From NCBI RefSeq assembly GCF_004341395.1, contig NZ_SLXT01000012.1:23294-87293 (forward strand): a stretch of 64,000 nucleotides of DNA, in the 5' to 3' direction. The notes below the pieces were generated by a model that saw only the letters and a program-made list of their open reading frames with translations, had not been told where the DNA came from and made no database searches. Positions 36,224 to 44,257 of this stretch are shown here, in pieces (positions within the stretch are counted from its first letter, which is position 1; every line of letters starts with the position of its first letter). The DNA is from Heliophilum fasciatum (GTDB lineage Bacteria; Bacillota; Desulfitobacteriia; Heliobacteriales; Heliobacteriaceae). The position numbers were made by a program, and so were the translations under genes.

Positions 36224-36640
36224 GTGAGTTTGCGAAACTGTGTTCGCTGTGGCCGGCTCTATGCTCCGCAGCGCCAAGAAAAAATCTGCCCGATCTGCTT
36301 TCGTGAAGAAGAAAGTCGCTATGAAGATGTCGTCGAGTATCTGCGTGACCATCCCGGAGCTTCCCATGCGGAAGTTGCTCATGCAGTCGGCGTCGAGGAA
36401 CAGACGATCTATCGCTTTATCGAAGAAGGTCGCCTGGAAGTAGGCGGAGCAAGCTACGCACTCCACCGTTGCCAGCGTTGTGGTTGCACGCTCCAAGCCG
36501 GGCGTCATTGTGCGGCTTGTCAAGAGGAGTTGGCCCGCGAACTGCGTGGTGCCGTGCAAGCATTGAGCCTTAGGACGGAAAATCGCATCGCCACCGAAGA
36601 TACCAAGAACAAAGTCTTTTCCCGTAGTATCCGCAAATAA
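36224..36640 (+). CDS. yvyF: Flagellar operon protein YvyF (TIGR03826), copy 1
   Basis: 138 aa from the GTG at 36224 (GGGG upstream). N-terminal zinc ribbon CVRCGRLYAP ... CPICFREEE, then the central helix-turn-helix-like block (YLRDHPGASHAEVAHAVGVE then IYRFIEEGRLE), then a second zinc pair (CQRCGCTLQAGRHCAACQEE). In Bacillus yvyF lies next to comFC and flgM and is a flagellar regulator-like protein. The ordering here, comFC-yvyF-yvyF-flgM, matches. A terminator follows. Confidence 0.88.
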   Translation: MSLRNCVRCGRLYAPQRQEKICPICFREEESRYEDVVEYLRDHPGASHAEVAHAVGVEEQTIYRFIEEGRLEVGGASYALHRCQRCGCTLQAGRHCAACQEELARELRGAVQALSLRTENRIATEDTKNKVFSRSIRK

Positions 36641-36689
36641 ACAGCGACCTTACGCATGAAGGCCCCGAAACAGAACCGGTTCAATTTTG

Positions 36690-36717
36690 CCCCTCCTGCA
36701 CAGAGGGGTTGTTTTTT
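36690..36717 (+). terminator. Rho-independent terminator between the two yvyF copies
   Basis: CCCCTC pairs with GAGGGG (loop CTGCACA), then TTGTTTTTT. It makes the second yvyF transcriptionally separate from the first. Confidence 0.75.
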
Positions 36718-36782
36718 CTTCAAGAAATCGGAGCCATCTATGGGAATCAAATATTCGACAATTGGGAACGTGAGGCGTCAAC

Positions 36783-37214
36783 ATGAAAAACTGTATTCGC
36801 TGTGGCCGGCTATACATCCCGAAAGACAGAGAAAAACACTGCCCCATTTGCATCCGTGAATTAGAAAGCCACTATGACGATGTGCGCGAATATTTGCGTG
36901 ATTTTCCGGGGGCATCGCTCGACGAAGTTTCCGCGGCCACCGGTGTGGATGAAGCCACGATTGCTCGCTTTATCGATGAAGGCCGGATCGAAATCCTGAG
37001 CTATCAATCGAAATCCGGTAAGCGATGCCAGCGTTGTGATATCCCGATTAAAGCCGGCCGGTATTGCAGCAGATGCCAGGAAGAACTGGCGCAGGAACTG
37101 CGTGGTGCGGCTAAATCCCTAAGTCTTGCCGAAGCTCTTCGACCGAACAGTGGGGCTAAAAGTCATGCAAATAAGAACAAGGTCTTTTCAAACGATCTTA
37201 ACAAAAGAAAGTAA
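36783..37214 (+). CDS. yvyF: Flagellar operon protein YvyF (TIGR03826), copy 2
   Basis: 143 aa; ATG after GTGAGGCG. Same architecture as copy 1: CIRCGRLYIP ... CPICIRELE, central YLRDFPGASLDEVSAATGVD then ATIARFIDEGRIE, and CQRCDIPIKAGRYCSRCQEE. The two copies are clearly homologous but well diverged, so this is an old tandem duplication, and each keeps all eight zinc cysteines. The C-terminal tails differ. It is upstream of the sigma-D-like promoter of flgM. Confidence 0.87.
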   Translation: MKNCIRCGRLYIPKDREKHCPICIRELESHYDDVREYLRDFPGASLDEVSAATGVDEATIARFIDEGRIEILSYQSKSGKRCQRCDIPIKAGRYCSRCQEELAQELRGAAKSLSLAEALRPNSGAKSHANKNKVFSNDLNKRK

Positions 37215-37282
37215 TTATTGGCCGAAAGTAATCATCAAAAGAAAAATTTTCTTTGCCCGCCCGAACCGAGGAGCTATTTCGC

Positions 37283-37310
37283 TAAAGTTTTGGCGTGCTG
37301 TTCACGATAA
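37283..37310 (+). promoter_or_regulatory. Sigma-D (sigma-28) type promoter of flgM
   Basis: TAAA (37283-37286), 16-base spacer, CACGATAA (37303-37310), six of eight matches to the GCCGATAA consensus. It ends 57 bases before the flgM ATG. In Bacillus the flgM operon has a sigma-D promoter at this place, so this is expected autoregulation. Confidence 0.65.
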
Positions 37311-37366
37311 TGATCGAAAGAGCTCATAAACTCCAAAGGTAAGGGAAGGCAAAGGAGTTGAACACG

Positions 37367-37670
37367 ATGAGAATTCCAGCCGGGATCAGTCAGTTATTGC
37401 AAATTTACTCCACTGACCGTACCAATAAACCCAAAGATGCACCCCCCCCTGTCGACATCAGGGGCATCGAAGCGCGACTCCTTTGCAGTTTCCGATGAGG
37501 CGCGAGAGTTACACCAAGCGCTCCGGGCGGTGCATCAATCGCCCGATCCGCGCATGGAGCGCATCGCAGCGTTACGAGAAAAGATTGCCAATGGCACCTA
37601 CCGGATTTCCGCCGAAGACATCGCTGACAAAATGATCGAGCACAACCTCGCCGACCGCAAAGAAATATGA
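37367..37670 (+). pseudogene. flgM: Anti-sigma-28 factor FlgM, frameshifted at a C8 tract
   Basis: An ATG after AAAGGAG opens MRIPAGISQLLQIYSTDRTN, the typical FlgM N terminus, but at 37442-37449 (eight C) the frame is lost and the protein would stop after about 43 residues. In the +1 frame the rest follows: SFAVSDEARELHQALRAVHQ, then ALREKIANGTYRISAEDIAD, the sigma-binding part. Removing one C gives a continuous 100-aa FlgM. FlgM binds sigma-D until the hook is finished. As written the gene cannot make full FlgM unless slippage or frameshifting occurs, or the base is a sequencing error. Confidence 0.8.
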
Positions 37671-37686
37671 AAAAAGGTGAGACGGG

Positions 37687-38235
37687 ATGCCGATGAGAAC
37701 ACAGGTCCCCTCAGCAACGTCCGATCTCGCGGACGCTACCTGGGAGGACCTTTTTGAGCGATTGAACCAATCGCTCAGTATGCATGCTGACCTGCTGCAG
37801 GCCATGGTGCACCTTGCCGAACTCCAAGAAAAAGCACTTTTTCGCGCCAGCTTGGAGGAGATCAAAAAGATCACCGCCGCCCAAGAAATCCTTGTGGCGC
37901 GGGCCGGTAAAGTGGAAGAACAGCGCCAACGATACACGGCCCATCTCGTACGGTTTCCGCGCTTTGCCGACTGTCAAACGCTCGCGCAGATCGTGGCCGT
38001 CGCACCGCCGGATAGAAAAACGGCATTGGAAACGTGCATGGGCCAATTGCAGCAACAAACCAAGATCCTAAGAGAAAAAACAGCACGCAATGAAGAAATG
38101 CTCCAGCAAACGCTGAAGTTTTTCCAGCATTTTATGAATACCATGTGCGCGGCCACCGAAGCACCGACAGCGGGCTACGGGCGTGGGGGAGATATGTCCG
38201 GTGAGCAGCGGGCATTTTTCAGCAAACGCATCTAA
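37687..38235 (+). CDS. flgN: FlgN, export chaperone of hook-associated proteins
   Basis: 182 aa, almost wholly helical: LADATWEDLFERLNQSLSMH, then a long coiled-coil (residues about 35-150) with AAQEILVARAGKVEEQRQRY. Matches FlgN by length, position between flgM and flgK and the C-terminal Met/Gln helix. It binds FlgK and FlgL in the cytoplasm and brings them to the export gate. ATG after AAGGTGAG; the next ATG at 37693 is an alternative. Seventeen bases after flgM, so co-transcribed from the sigma-D promoter. Confidence 0.85.
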   Translation: MPMRTQVPSATSDLADATWEDLFERLNQSLSMHADLLQAMVHLAELQEKALFRASLEEIKKITAAQEILVARAGKVEEQRQRYTAHLVRFPRFADCQTLAQIVAVAPPDRKTALETCMGQLQQQTKILREKTARNEEMLQQTLKFFQHFMNTMCAATEAPTAGYGRGGDMSGEQRAFFSKRI

Positions 38236-38285
38236 CCGGCGATCGGATCGTCACCGCATGACCAAGTCAGCAAGGGGGAGCAGGC

Positions 38286-39797
38286 ATGGTATCGACGTTT
38301 TTTGGCTTGGAAATTGCCCGCCGCGGCGTATTGACCGGTAAAATGGGCTTAGATGTGACCAGCCACAACGTTGCCAATGCGAATACGGAAGGATACTCAC
38401 GGCAAACAGCCAACATCAGTGCGACGCCGTCCGTCTATGTACCGGGCATGAAACCGGCTTCCTGGCCCGGACAGATCGGCACCGGCGCGGAAGTGGCGGA
38501 GATCAAACGCTATCGCGACGACTTTCTCGATCGCCAGTACCGGAACGAAAATGCCCGACTCGGCGAATGGCAAAGCCGTGCCGATACAACCCAGCGCATT
38601 CAGATGCTGCTCAATGAAACCGGTGAAACGGGCCTTTCCAAAGTGATCGACCAGTTCTGGGAGTCAATGCAGGATCTGACGGCCAACCCCAACCAATCCG
38701 GTGCCCGCAGTGTCGTGGTGCAGCGCGGGAAAGCCCTGGTCGAAACGTTCAACCACTTGGACCGTCAGCTCACGCAGTTACAAGATAGTATCAACGATGA
38801 CATTATCGGTAAAGTTCGTGACATCAATAACTATGCCGATCAAATCGTTACCCTCAACGGCCAGATTATGCGCATTGAAGCCAAACAAGGTGAACATGCC
38901 AACGATCTGCGAGACAAACGGGATCTCTTGCTCGACAAGCTGTCGAAGATTGTGGGGATCGAAGTGACCGAAGATACAACCGGCATGATCAACGTGTCGA
39001 TCGGTAACTTTGACCTTGTGACTGCGCTGGAACGGGATAGTTTTATTTTGGATCCTGAGCCCATCAACTTGACGGACCCGTATAGCACGCTGAACATCCG
39101 CTGGGCCAGTTCCTCTGGTATTGTGGAAATTACCGGCGGTGAGCTTTATGGTTTACTGGAATCGCGGAACCCAACCGGCGTCGTCGTTGACACCCGCAAT
39201 CGACTGAATAACATGGTGAAGGTGTTTAGTGCGGAATTCAACCGCATTCATGAACAAGGTGTTACACTCGATCAGATCAACAAGGGGACGGCCAATGCGG
39301 CGTCGGGGATCAAATTTTTTGTTCAGACCAATAGTGCTGGGGCACTGATTGATCCCTTGGACATTGCCAATATCAAGATTAACCCCCTGCTGGATGATCC
39401 GGCGCAGATTGCAGCCGGACGTCCAGAAACGTATGATCAGATCCCGGCCGCTACCACGACCTTTGAAGGTGACGGACGCAACGCTTTGAAACTCTCCCAG
39501 TTAAAATATGCGAAACTCGACTTTACTCCGGCTTCGACCATGGATGGCTTTTACAACACCTTAATCGGTGATCTGGGTGTTGCGGGGCAGCAGAATACGC
39601 GTATGAAGGATAATCAGACTACATTAACCAACACGATCAAAAATCAACGGAACTCCATATCTTCCGTATCGCTCGATGAAGAGATGACCAACATGATTCG
39701 CTTTCAGCAAGCCTTCAACGCGGCTTCGCGCATGGTGTCGGCGATGGATGAGATGCTGGACAAGTTGATCAACGGCATGGGTGTGGTTGGACGGTAA
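38286..39797 (+). CDS. flgK: Flagellar hook-associated protein 1, FlgK
   Basis: 503 aa, common length for Firmicutes. N-terminal rod/hook signature TFFGLEIARRGVLTGKMGLD then VTSHNVANANTEGYSRQ, coiled-coil D0/D1 region (WQSRADTTQRIQMLLNETGE), and the C-terminal SSVSLDEEMTNMIRFQQAFN then AASRMVSAMDEMLDKLING. It forms the first junction ring between hook and filament. ATG eight bases after AAGGGGGAG. Confidence 0.95.
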   Translation: MVSTFFGLEIARRGVLTGKMGLDVTSHNVANANTEGYSRQTANISATPSVYVPGMKPASWPGQIGTGAEVAEIKRYRDDFLDRQYRNENARLGEWQSRADTTQRIQMLLNETGETGLSKVIDQFWESMQDLTANPNQSGARSVVVQRGKALVETFNHLDRQLTQLQDSINDDIIGKVRDINNYADQIVTLNGQIMRIEAKQGEHANDLRDKRDLLLDKLSKIVGIEVTEDTTGMINVSIGNFDLVTALERDSFILDPEPINLTDPYSTLNIRWASSSGIVEITGGELYGLLESRNPTGVVVDTRNRLNNMVKVFSAEFNRIHEQGVTLDQINKGTANAASGIKFFVQTNSAGALIDPLDIANIKINPLLDDPAQIAAGRPETYDQIPAATTTFEGDGRNALKLSQLKYAKLDFTPASTMDGFYNTLIGDLGVAGQQNTRMKDNQTTLTNTIKNQRNSISSVSLDEEMTNMIRFQQAFNAASRMVSAMDEMLDKLINGMGVVGR

Positions 39798-39862
39798 CTG
39801 AATTTTCCCGAGTGAAGCAGCGCAGCCAAGGAGGAACATCATCTCGGAAAGGGGTGAAACCG

Positions 39863-40759
39863 TTGCGCATCACACAATCGATGATCTCCAATAACTTCAT
39901 GAATAATTTGAACTCGATCAACCAGCAGATGGAGAAAACGCAGTATCAATTGGGCTCTGGTCAGCTCTATCGCTTACCGGAGGACGGACCGACGGAAACT
40001 GTGAAGGCGATGGTCTACAGTTCCACACTTACCCAAGTGAACAAGTATATTGACAACATCCGGGAAGCGCGGATTTGGTTAGATAACAGCGATGCGGCCC
40101 TGAACGAAGTCAACAACGTGATGCAACGGATTAATGAATTGTTTGTGGAAGCGAACACCGATACGCTGGGGATCAAGGAACGGCAAGCCATCGCCAAAGA
40201 AATCAACGAGCTGACGCAACATATCAGTTCGGTGGCCAATACAAGTGTAGCCGGACGGAGTATTTTTGCCGGCACCAAAACAGAAGTAACGCCGAGCCAG
40301 CAAGATCCCGTAACAGGGGAGTGGCGTTGGCTCGGCAACAGCAACCCCATCAATGTGGAATTTGATGCCAATGTGACCGTCCAAATCAACACGATCGGGC
40401 AAAAGCTCTTTGCCACACCGGTCGGGGCCAGCGGCAAAGACTTGATGAACTTCCTGCAGGACATGACGGCGAAGCTGGAAAAGGGCGAGCGCGTCGCAGG
40501 CAATACAGAACTTGGTCAATTCATGGATGTGCTCTTGCAGGAACGAGCCGCGATCGGGGGCCGCGTCAATCGCGTGGACTTTACCGAAAACCGCCTGCAA
40601 GACTTTGAGATCAGCGTCAAGGATCTGCTCTCCAAGACGGCCAATGCCGATATGGCCGAAGTGTACACGCAGATGAGCATGCAGCAAAATATCTATCGGG
40701 CAGCGCTCTCGGCCGGCTCGAAGATCATCCAGCCGTCGCTGGTCGACTTCCTGCGGTAA
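39863..40759 (+). CDS. flgL: Flagellar hook-associated protein 3, FlgL
   Basis: 298 aa from the TTG at 39863, after AAAGGGGTG; the family begins RITQSMISNNFMNNLNSINQ at exactly this place. Flagellin-like helices at both ends (YQLGSGQLYRLPEDGPTETV; NADMAEVYTQMSMQQNIYRA, SKIIQPSLVDFL). It forms the second junction ring below the filament. The 65 bases after flgK carry no gene. Confidence 0.94.
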   Translation: MRITQSMISNNFMNNLNSINQQMEKTQYQLGSGQLYRLPEDGPTETVKAMVYSSTLTQVNKYIDNIREARIWLDNSDAALNEVNNVMQRINELFVEANTDTLGIKERQAIAKEINELTQHISSVANTSVAGRSIFAGTKTEVTPSQQDPVTGEWRWLGNSNPINVEFDANVTVQINTIGQKLFATPVGASGKDLMNFLQDMTAKLEKGERVAGNTELGQFMDVLLQERAAIGGRVNRVDFTENRLQDFEISVKDLLSKTANADMAEVYTQMSMQQNIYRAALSAGSKIIQPSLVDFLR

Positions 40760-40804
40760 CGGGGGGCCGCTTCGGCCCAGAAGCGGCGAGAGGGGGGAGA
40801 TAGC

Positions 40805-41209
40805 ATGGCCATTTTGCCGACTGGTTCACCAGGATTTCCTGGCGGCGTAGAGGTGCGCATTCGTCAGCCTTGGGGACAGTTGACGATCGACGCTACGCCG
40901 AGCCGGGAAGCGATCGGCCTTAAAGATCCCTCGGTCTTCGCCGAGGAAGCCGGCGCCGCAGGCAAGCAAGCCTTGCTCGGCTACATCGCCAAAAGCGCTG
41001 CGGAAACCGATCAATGGCTGCGTATCGAAAACCCCGGCGATCCCGCCGTGGCGATCGGCAAAAGCTTCCTTGACAACCGGGCCAGCGAAGTGACACTCAC
41101 TTCGACAAAGCTGCCGATTATCCACTACACGCGACAAAGCCCCGATCTGCAGTGGGTACTGACCTCCGGCGGTACGCCGATCGGTCGGTTGATCGACCGG
41201 ATGGCCTAG
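40805..41209 (+). CDS. yviE: DUF6470/YviE-like protein
   Basis: 134 aa. N-terminal beta-rich VEVRIRQPWGQLTIDATPSR and KSAAETDQWLRIENPGDP, matching the short YviE-type proteins that lie between flgL and fliW in Bacillus and Clostridia. No enzymatic motif; role in the filament is unknown. ATG nine bases after GAGGGGGG. The last codons (GRLIDRMA) are copied in degraded form several times in the gap that follows. Confidence 0.75.
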   Translation: MAILPTGSPGFPGGVEVRIRQPWGQLTIDATPSREAIGLKDPSVFAEEAGAAGKQALLGYIAKSAAETDQWLRIENPGDPAVAIGKSFLDNRASEVTLTSTKLPIIHYTRQSPDLQWVLTSGGTPIGRLIDRMA

Positions 41210-41335
41210 CATCCCTGACTGGCGGATGATCGACCCTAGGGTCTAGCGTCCCTGAGAGACCGGCTGATCGACCGCATGATGTAGCCTAGCGCCCCGATAT
41301 GCCGGTCGATCAACCGTATGGCCCAGTGTCCCTGC
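41184..41335 (+). repeat. Degenerate tandem copies of the yviE 3' end
   Basis: The segment GGTTGATCGACCGGATGGCC (end of yviE and stop) is followed by related blocks near 41222 (GGCGGATGATCGACC), 41263 (CCGGCTGATCGACCGCATGA) and 41302 (GCCGGTCGATCAACCGTATG), about 40-41 bases apart, each ending in a TAG-C-GTCCCTG-like tail. Looks like an old 41-bp duplication array that has decayed. Confidence 0.65.
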
Positions 41336-41442
41336 TCCCCTTGTACGACAACTTGTTAACGCAGCTGTTCGTGAACGGGCGAACAAACCTTTGGTTATGC
41401 CATGGAGTGCCAGGAGGCCCAAAAAAGAGGAGGAATGCACGG

Positions 41443-41958
41443 ATGCTGCTTACCACAACCCGTTTCGGAGAAATCGACGTACCGGAAAACCACTGTCTCG
41501 CCTTTCCCCAAGGAATTCCCGGTTTTCCCGAAGAAAAATCCTTTGCCTTTTTGCCTTACGAGCCGGACAACGTCTTTGCTTTTTTGCAATCAGCGACCGA
41601 TCCCGACTTGACCTTTGTCATCGTCAACCCCTTTGCTTTTTTCCCGGACTATGACGTGGCCTTACATACGGACATCGTCGGCGCTATCGGCATCGCTCCG
41701 GAAAACCCCGGCGAGATCTGGAACATCGTCACGGTGCGCACCGGCGGCACGGAAATGACGGCGAACTTGCTGGCACCGATCGTGATCAACTGGCTAGATC
41801 GCAAAGCCATGCAAGTCGTCTTGGAGAAGACCCCCTACACGACCCGGCACCACCTCATCCCGCCCAAAACCGAAGCAGAAGCCCAGGCGATCGAAGCCAA
41901 GATGAACGCGGCGCCCCAGGTTGCCGAGGCACAGGCAGCGCCGGATGACGCTGTTTGA
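41443..41958 (+). CDS. fliW: Flagellar assembly factor FliW
   Basis: 171 aa from the ATG at 41443, nine bases after GAGGAGG. FliW landmarks: TRFGEIDVPENHCLAFPQGI, EEKSFAFLPYEPDNVFAFLQ and FLQSATDPDLTFVIVNPFAF. In the FliW-CsrA-flagellin partner switch, FliW binds either flagellin or CsrA and so ties flagellin translation to export. The C terminus has an extra Ala/Glu/Gln tail (AEAQAIEAKMNAAPQVAEA). Followed 93 bases later by csrA. Confidence 0.93.
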   Translation: MLLTTTRFGEIDVPENHCLAFPQGIPGFPEEKSFAFLPYEPDNVFAFLQSATDPDLTFVIVNPFAFFPDYDVALHTDIVGAIGIAPENPGEIWNIVTVRTGGTEMTANLLAPIVINWLDRKAMQVVLEKTPYTTRHHLIPPKTEAEAQAIEAKMNAAPQVAEAQAAPDDAV

Positions 41959-42051
41959 TATTTCAGTAACCGTTAACCGCTCGATGCTCCGTTGCCGGGA
42001 CGGATATAGCAACGAAATCCATTACCCAGGACGGGGAGAGTGAATGAAAGT

Positions 42052-42279
42052 ATGCTCGTTTTGACCCGCAAAGCCGGGGAAAGCATCATTATCGGTGATG
42101 ATGTGCGTCTCGTCGTCGTCGAAGTGCGCGGCGATCAAGTGCGCATCGGTGTCGACGCGCCGCGGCAAGTGTCCGTCCACCGCGGCGAAGTCTATGAAGC
42201 GATCCGCAAAGCCAACCAAGAAGCTGGCACACCGCCGAACTTGCAGGAGTTCGGCAAATTGATCCCCAAAAAACGCTAA
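42052..42279 (+). CDS. csrA: Carbon storage regulator CsrA
   Basis: 75 aa from the ATG at 42052. Complete Csr[41 protein letters not shown] with the RNA-binding R of strand 5, and a Lys/Arg C terminus. It binds GGA motifs in mRNA leaders and blocks translation; its main target in Firmicutes is the flagellin mRNA, which starts 250 bases downstream here. The GTG at 42040 lies too close to GGGGAG to be the start. Confidence 0.95.
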   Translation: MLVLTRKAGESIIIGDDVRLVVVEVRGDQVRIGVDAPRQVSVHRGEVYEAIRKANQEAGTPPNLQEFGKLIPKKR

Positions 42280-42385
42280 CGACAGGGATTGCGAAAAAAA
42301 GATAAAGATAACCGTATCAGGGATATAATCAACGGTAAAAAGATGAGAACGGGTTATTTCACCTTATATCGCCGAAAACAGCGAA

Positions 42386-42412
42386 GAAAGAAAACAGCTG
42401 TCTGTGCGATAT
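42386..42412 (+). promoter_or_regulatory. Candidate sigma-D promoter of flagellin
   Basis: GAAA (42386-42389), 15-base spacer, TGCGATAT (42405-42412), six of eight matches to GCCGATAT. Predicted start near 42419, directly before the structured leader. A TATAAT at about 42325 is a rival sigma-A -10. Confidence 0.5.
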
Positions 42413-42421
42413 AAATAGTGA

Positions 42422-42530
42422 CCCTTCTCAACGGTGCCGCTTGTCGGACGGCCGCCGAGCAAGCTACATTGAGAGGGGCACTGTAGAGAAGGGCACGGAC
42501 GCCCGAATCGAACTTCAAGGAGGAGTAGGA
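42422..42530 (+). promoter_or_regulatory. Structured flagellin leader with GGA motifs (possible CsrA target)
   Basis: Long imperfect hairpin: CCCTTCTC (42422-42429) pairs with GAGAAGGG (42486-42493), GTGCC with GGCAC, GCTTG with CAAGC and TCGG with CCGA, leaving a loop ACGGCCG with GGA at its edge (42446-42448). A second GGA set lies in the ribosome site AAGGAGGAGTAGGA (42517-42530). Two GGA sites with one in a hairpin and one over the Shine-Dalgarno is the known arrangement of CsrA-controlled hag leaders. Structure: seen. CsrA binding: inference. Confidence 0.5.
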
Positions 42531-42532
42531 AT

Positions 42533-44164
42533 ATGATTATCAACCACAACTTACCGGCGATGAATACGTACCGTCAAATGAGTACGAATGCCGCGGCAGC
42601 TGCGAACTCCATGTCCAAATTGTCGTCTGGTCTGCGCATTAACCGCGCTGGTGATGACGCAGCCGGTCTGGCGATTTCTGAAAAAATGCGTGCTCAGATC
42701 CGCGGTCTCGATCAAGCTTCCCGGAACGCCCAAGATGGCATCTCGATGGTACAAACGGCTGAAGGTGGCCTCAACGAAGTTCACTCCATCCTCCAACGGA
42801 TGCGTGAACTGGCTGACCAATCGGCCAACGGCACGAACACGGCCGATGACCGTAAATCGATTTCGGACGAAGTAACCCAGCTTAAAAATGAAATTGACCG
42901 CATTGGCAATACGACCGAGTTTAACACCCAAAAGCTTTTGAACGGTAGCCTTAAGTCGGCAGCAGGTGCTTCGATTGGACAAAACGTGACAACAGGGGCA
43001 CAGGTTGGTAAGTTAGCGGCAGCTTCAGTTACGGCTACGTCGGCTATGACTGGCGCAACACTAGTAACAGGTGATTTCGTAAAAGAAACTTTAACGATTG
43101 ATGGTACGAACATTGAAGTTAATTGGCAGGATCTTACTTCGGAGCAAAAGCAGACAATTACGGCAGGGACAGGTTCAAGTGCTACGGCTCAATCTAAAAA
43201 TGCCGCTGCAGATTTAATTGTTCAAACTATCAATAATGCAATTGATAATTCCGGGAAAAATGTTGCCCATATTTCCGGATATGTAGATGGTACAGGTAAA
43301 TTGGTGCTGAAGAGTGGCTCCGAAGGAACAGACTCTCAAATTAAAACAGCAAGTTCTGTGGCATCCATTGCGGGTAAATCGCTTTTCAGCGCCGGCGAAA
43401 CAGGTGTTACCGGGACAAATAAGTATAACGGATCAAACATCGCCTCAGGCGTCTCGTTTAACTTGGAGGTTAACGGCCAGTTGATCGGGTTAGCCACACT
43501 GGGAGCGGCAATTAACAATGGGGATGCTATGTCATCTGCTGCATCGACATTGCAAACTGCCCTTAACAACGCGATTACCGCTTATAACGGTGCTACAGGT
43601 AAAGCGTCTAATGAAGACGGTTATATTGCTCAAGTTACGGTTGCGGCATCCAAAGATGGGCGCCTAACGATCAACAGTGAGACGGGTCCAGTCGTATTAT
43701 CGGATAAGACAGGGGCCACAACGATCAAAGATTTGGGTCTTAGCAGTGCACAGACAGAGGCAAGTGGCGGAGGCGGAATGACCTTCCAAATCGGCGCTAA
43801 CCGTGGACAATCGATTAGCTTTGGGATCAATGATATGCGCAGCGCGGCGCTCGGCATCGCTAGTATCGATGTTTCTACCGCAACAGGTGCTTCGCAAGCA
43901 CTAACATCACTAGATAACGCGATTAAGACGGTTTCTTCCGAACGCTCCAAGCTTGGTGCTGTGCAAAACCGTCTGGAGCATACGATTAACAACCTGAATA
44001 CCTCATCTGAAAACTTGACTTCTGCTGAATCACGGATCCGCGATGTTGATATGGCTAAAGAGATGATGCAGATGACCAAAAACAATATCTTAAACCAAGC
44101 AGCGCAAGCGATGCTGGCCCAGGCCAACCAAGCCCCACAAGGCGTGTTGCAGTTGCTCCGGTAA
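42533..44164 (+). CDS. fliC: Flagellin (filament protein)
   Basis: 543 aa, larger than the simplest Firmicute flagellins (about 270-300) because of a central domain. Conserved D0/D1 ends: MIINHNLPAMNTYRQMSTNA, LRINRAGDDAAGLAISEKMR, and the C-terminal AESRIRDVDMAKEMMQMTKN then ANQAPQGVLQLLR. Residues about 143-413 are Ser/Thr/Gly/Asn-rich surface domain; the DNA there is AT-richer than the ends. Ser/Thr residues in such domains are the usual sites of O-glycosylation. ATG after AAGGAGGAGTAGGAAT. A terminator follows; the sugar island starts 94 bases later. Confidence 0.95.
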   Translation: MIINHNLPAMNTYRQMSTNAAAAANSMSKLSSGLRINRAGDDAAGLAISEKMRAQIRGLDQASRNAQDGISMVQTAEGGLNEVHSILQRMRELADQSANGTNTADDRKSISDEVTQLKNEIDRIGNTTEFNTQKLLNGSLKSAAGASIGQNVTTGAQVGKLAAASVTATSAMTGATLVTGDFVKETLTIDGTNIEVNWQDLTSEQKQTITAGTGSSATAQSKNAAADLIVQTINNAIDNSGKNVAHISGYVDGTGKLVLKSGSEGTDSQIKTASSVASIAGKSLFSAGETGVTGTNKYNGSNIASGVSFNLEVNGQLIGLATLGAAINNGDAMSSAASTLQTALNNAITAYNGATGKASNEDGYIAQVTVAASKDGRLTINSETGPVVLSDKTGATTIKDLGLSSAQTEASGGGGMTFQIGANRGQSISFGINDMRSAALGIASIDVSTATGASQALTSLDNAIKTVSSERSKLGAVQNRLEHTINNLNTSSENLTSAESRIRDVDMAKEMMQMTKNNILNQAAQAMLAQANQAPQGVLQLLR

Positions 44165-44179
44165 TATAACCATTGATCC

Positions 44180-44212
44180 AAAGAGAGCTCCTGGCTTCCC
44201 AGGGCTCTCTTT
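44180..44212 (+). terminator. Rho-independent terminator after flagellin
   Basis: AAAGAGAGCTCCTGG pairs with CCAGGGCTCTCTTT (loop CTTC), followed by TTTG and TCTTTC. Strong stem; some read-through may feed the modification genes. Confidence 0.85.
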
Positions 44213-44257
44213 GTCTTTCGTTAAAGCTTCTTAACCTATTAATCGGGGAGTGGCAAA

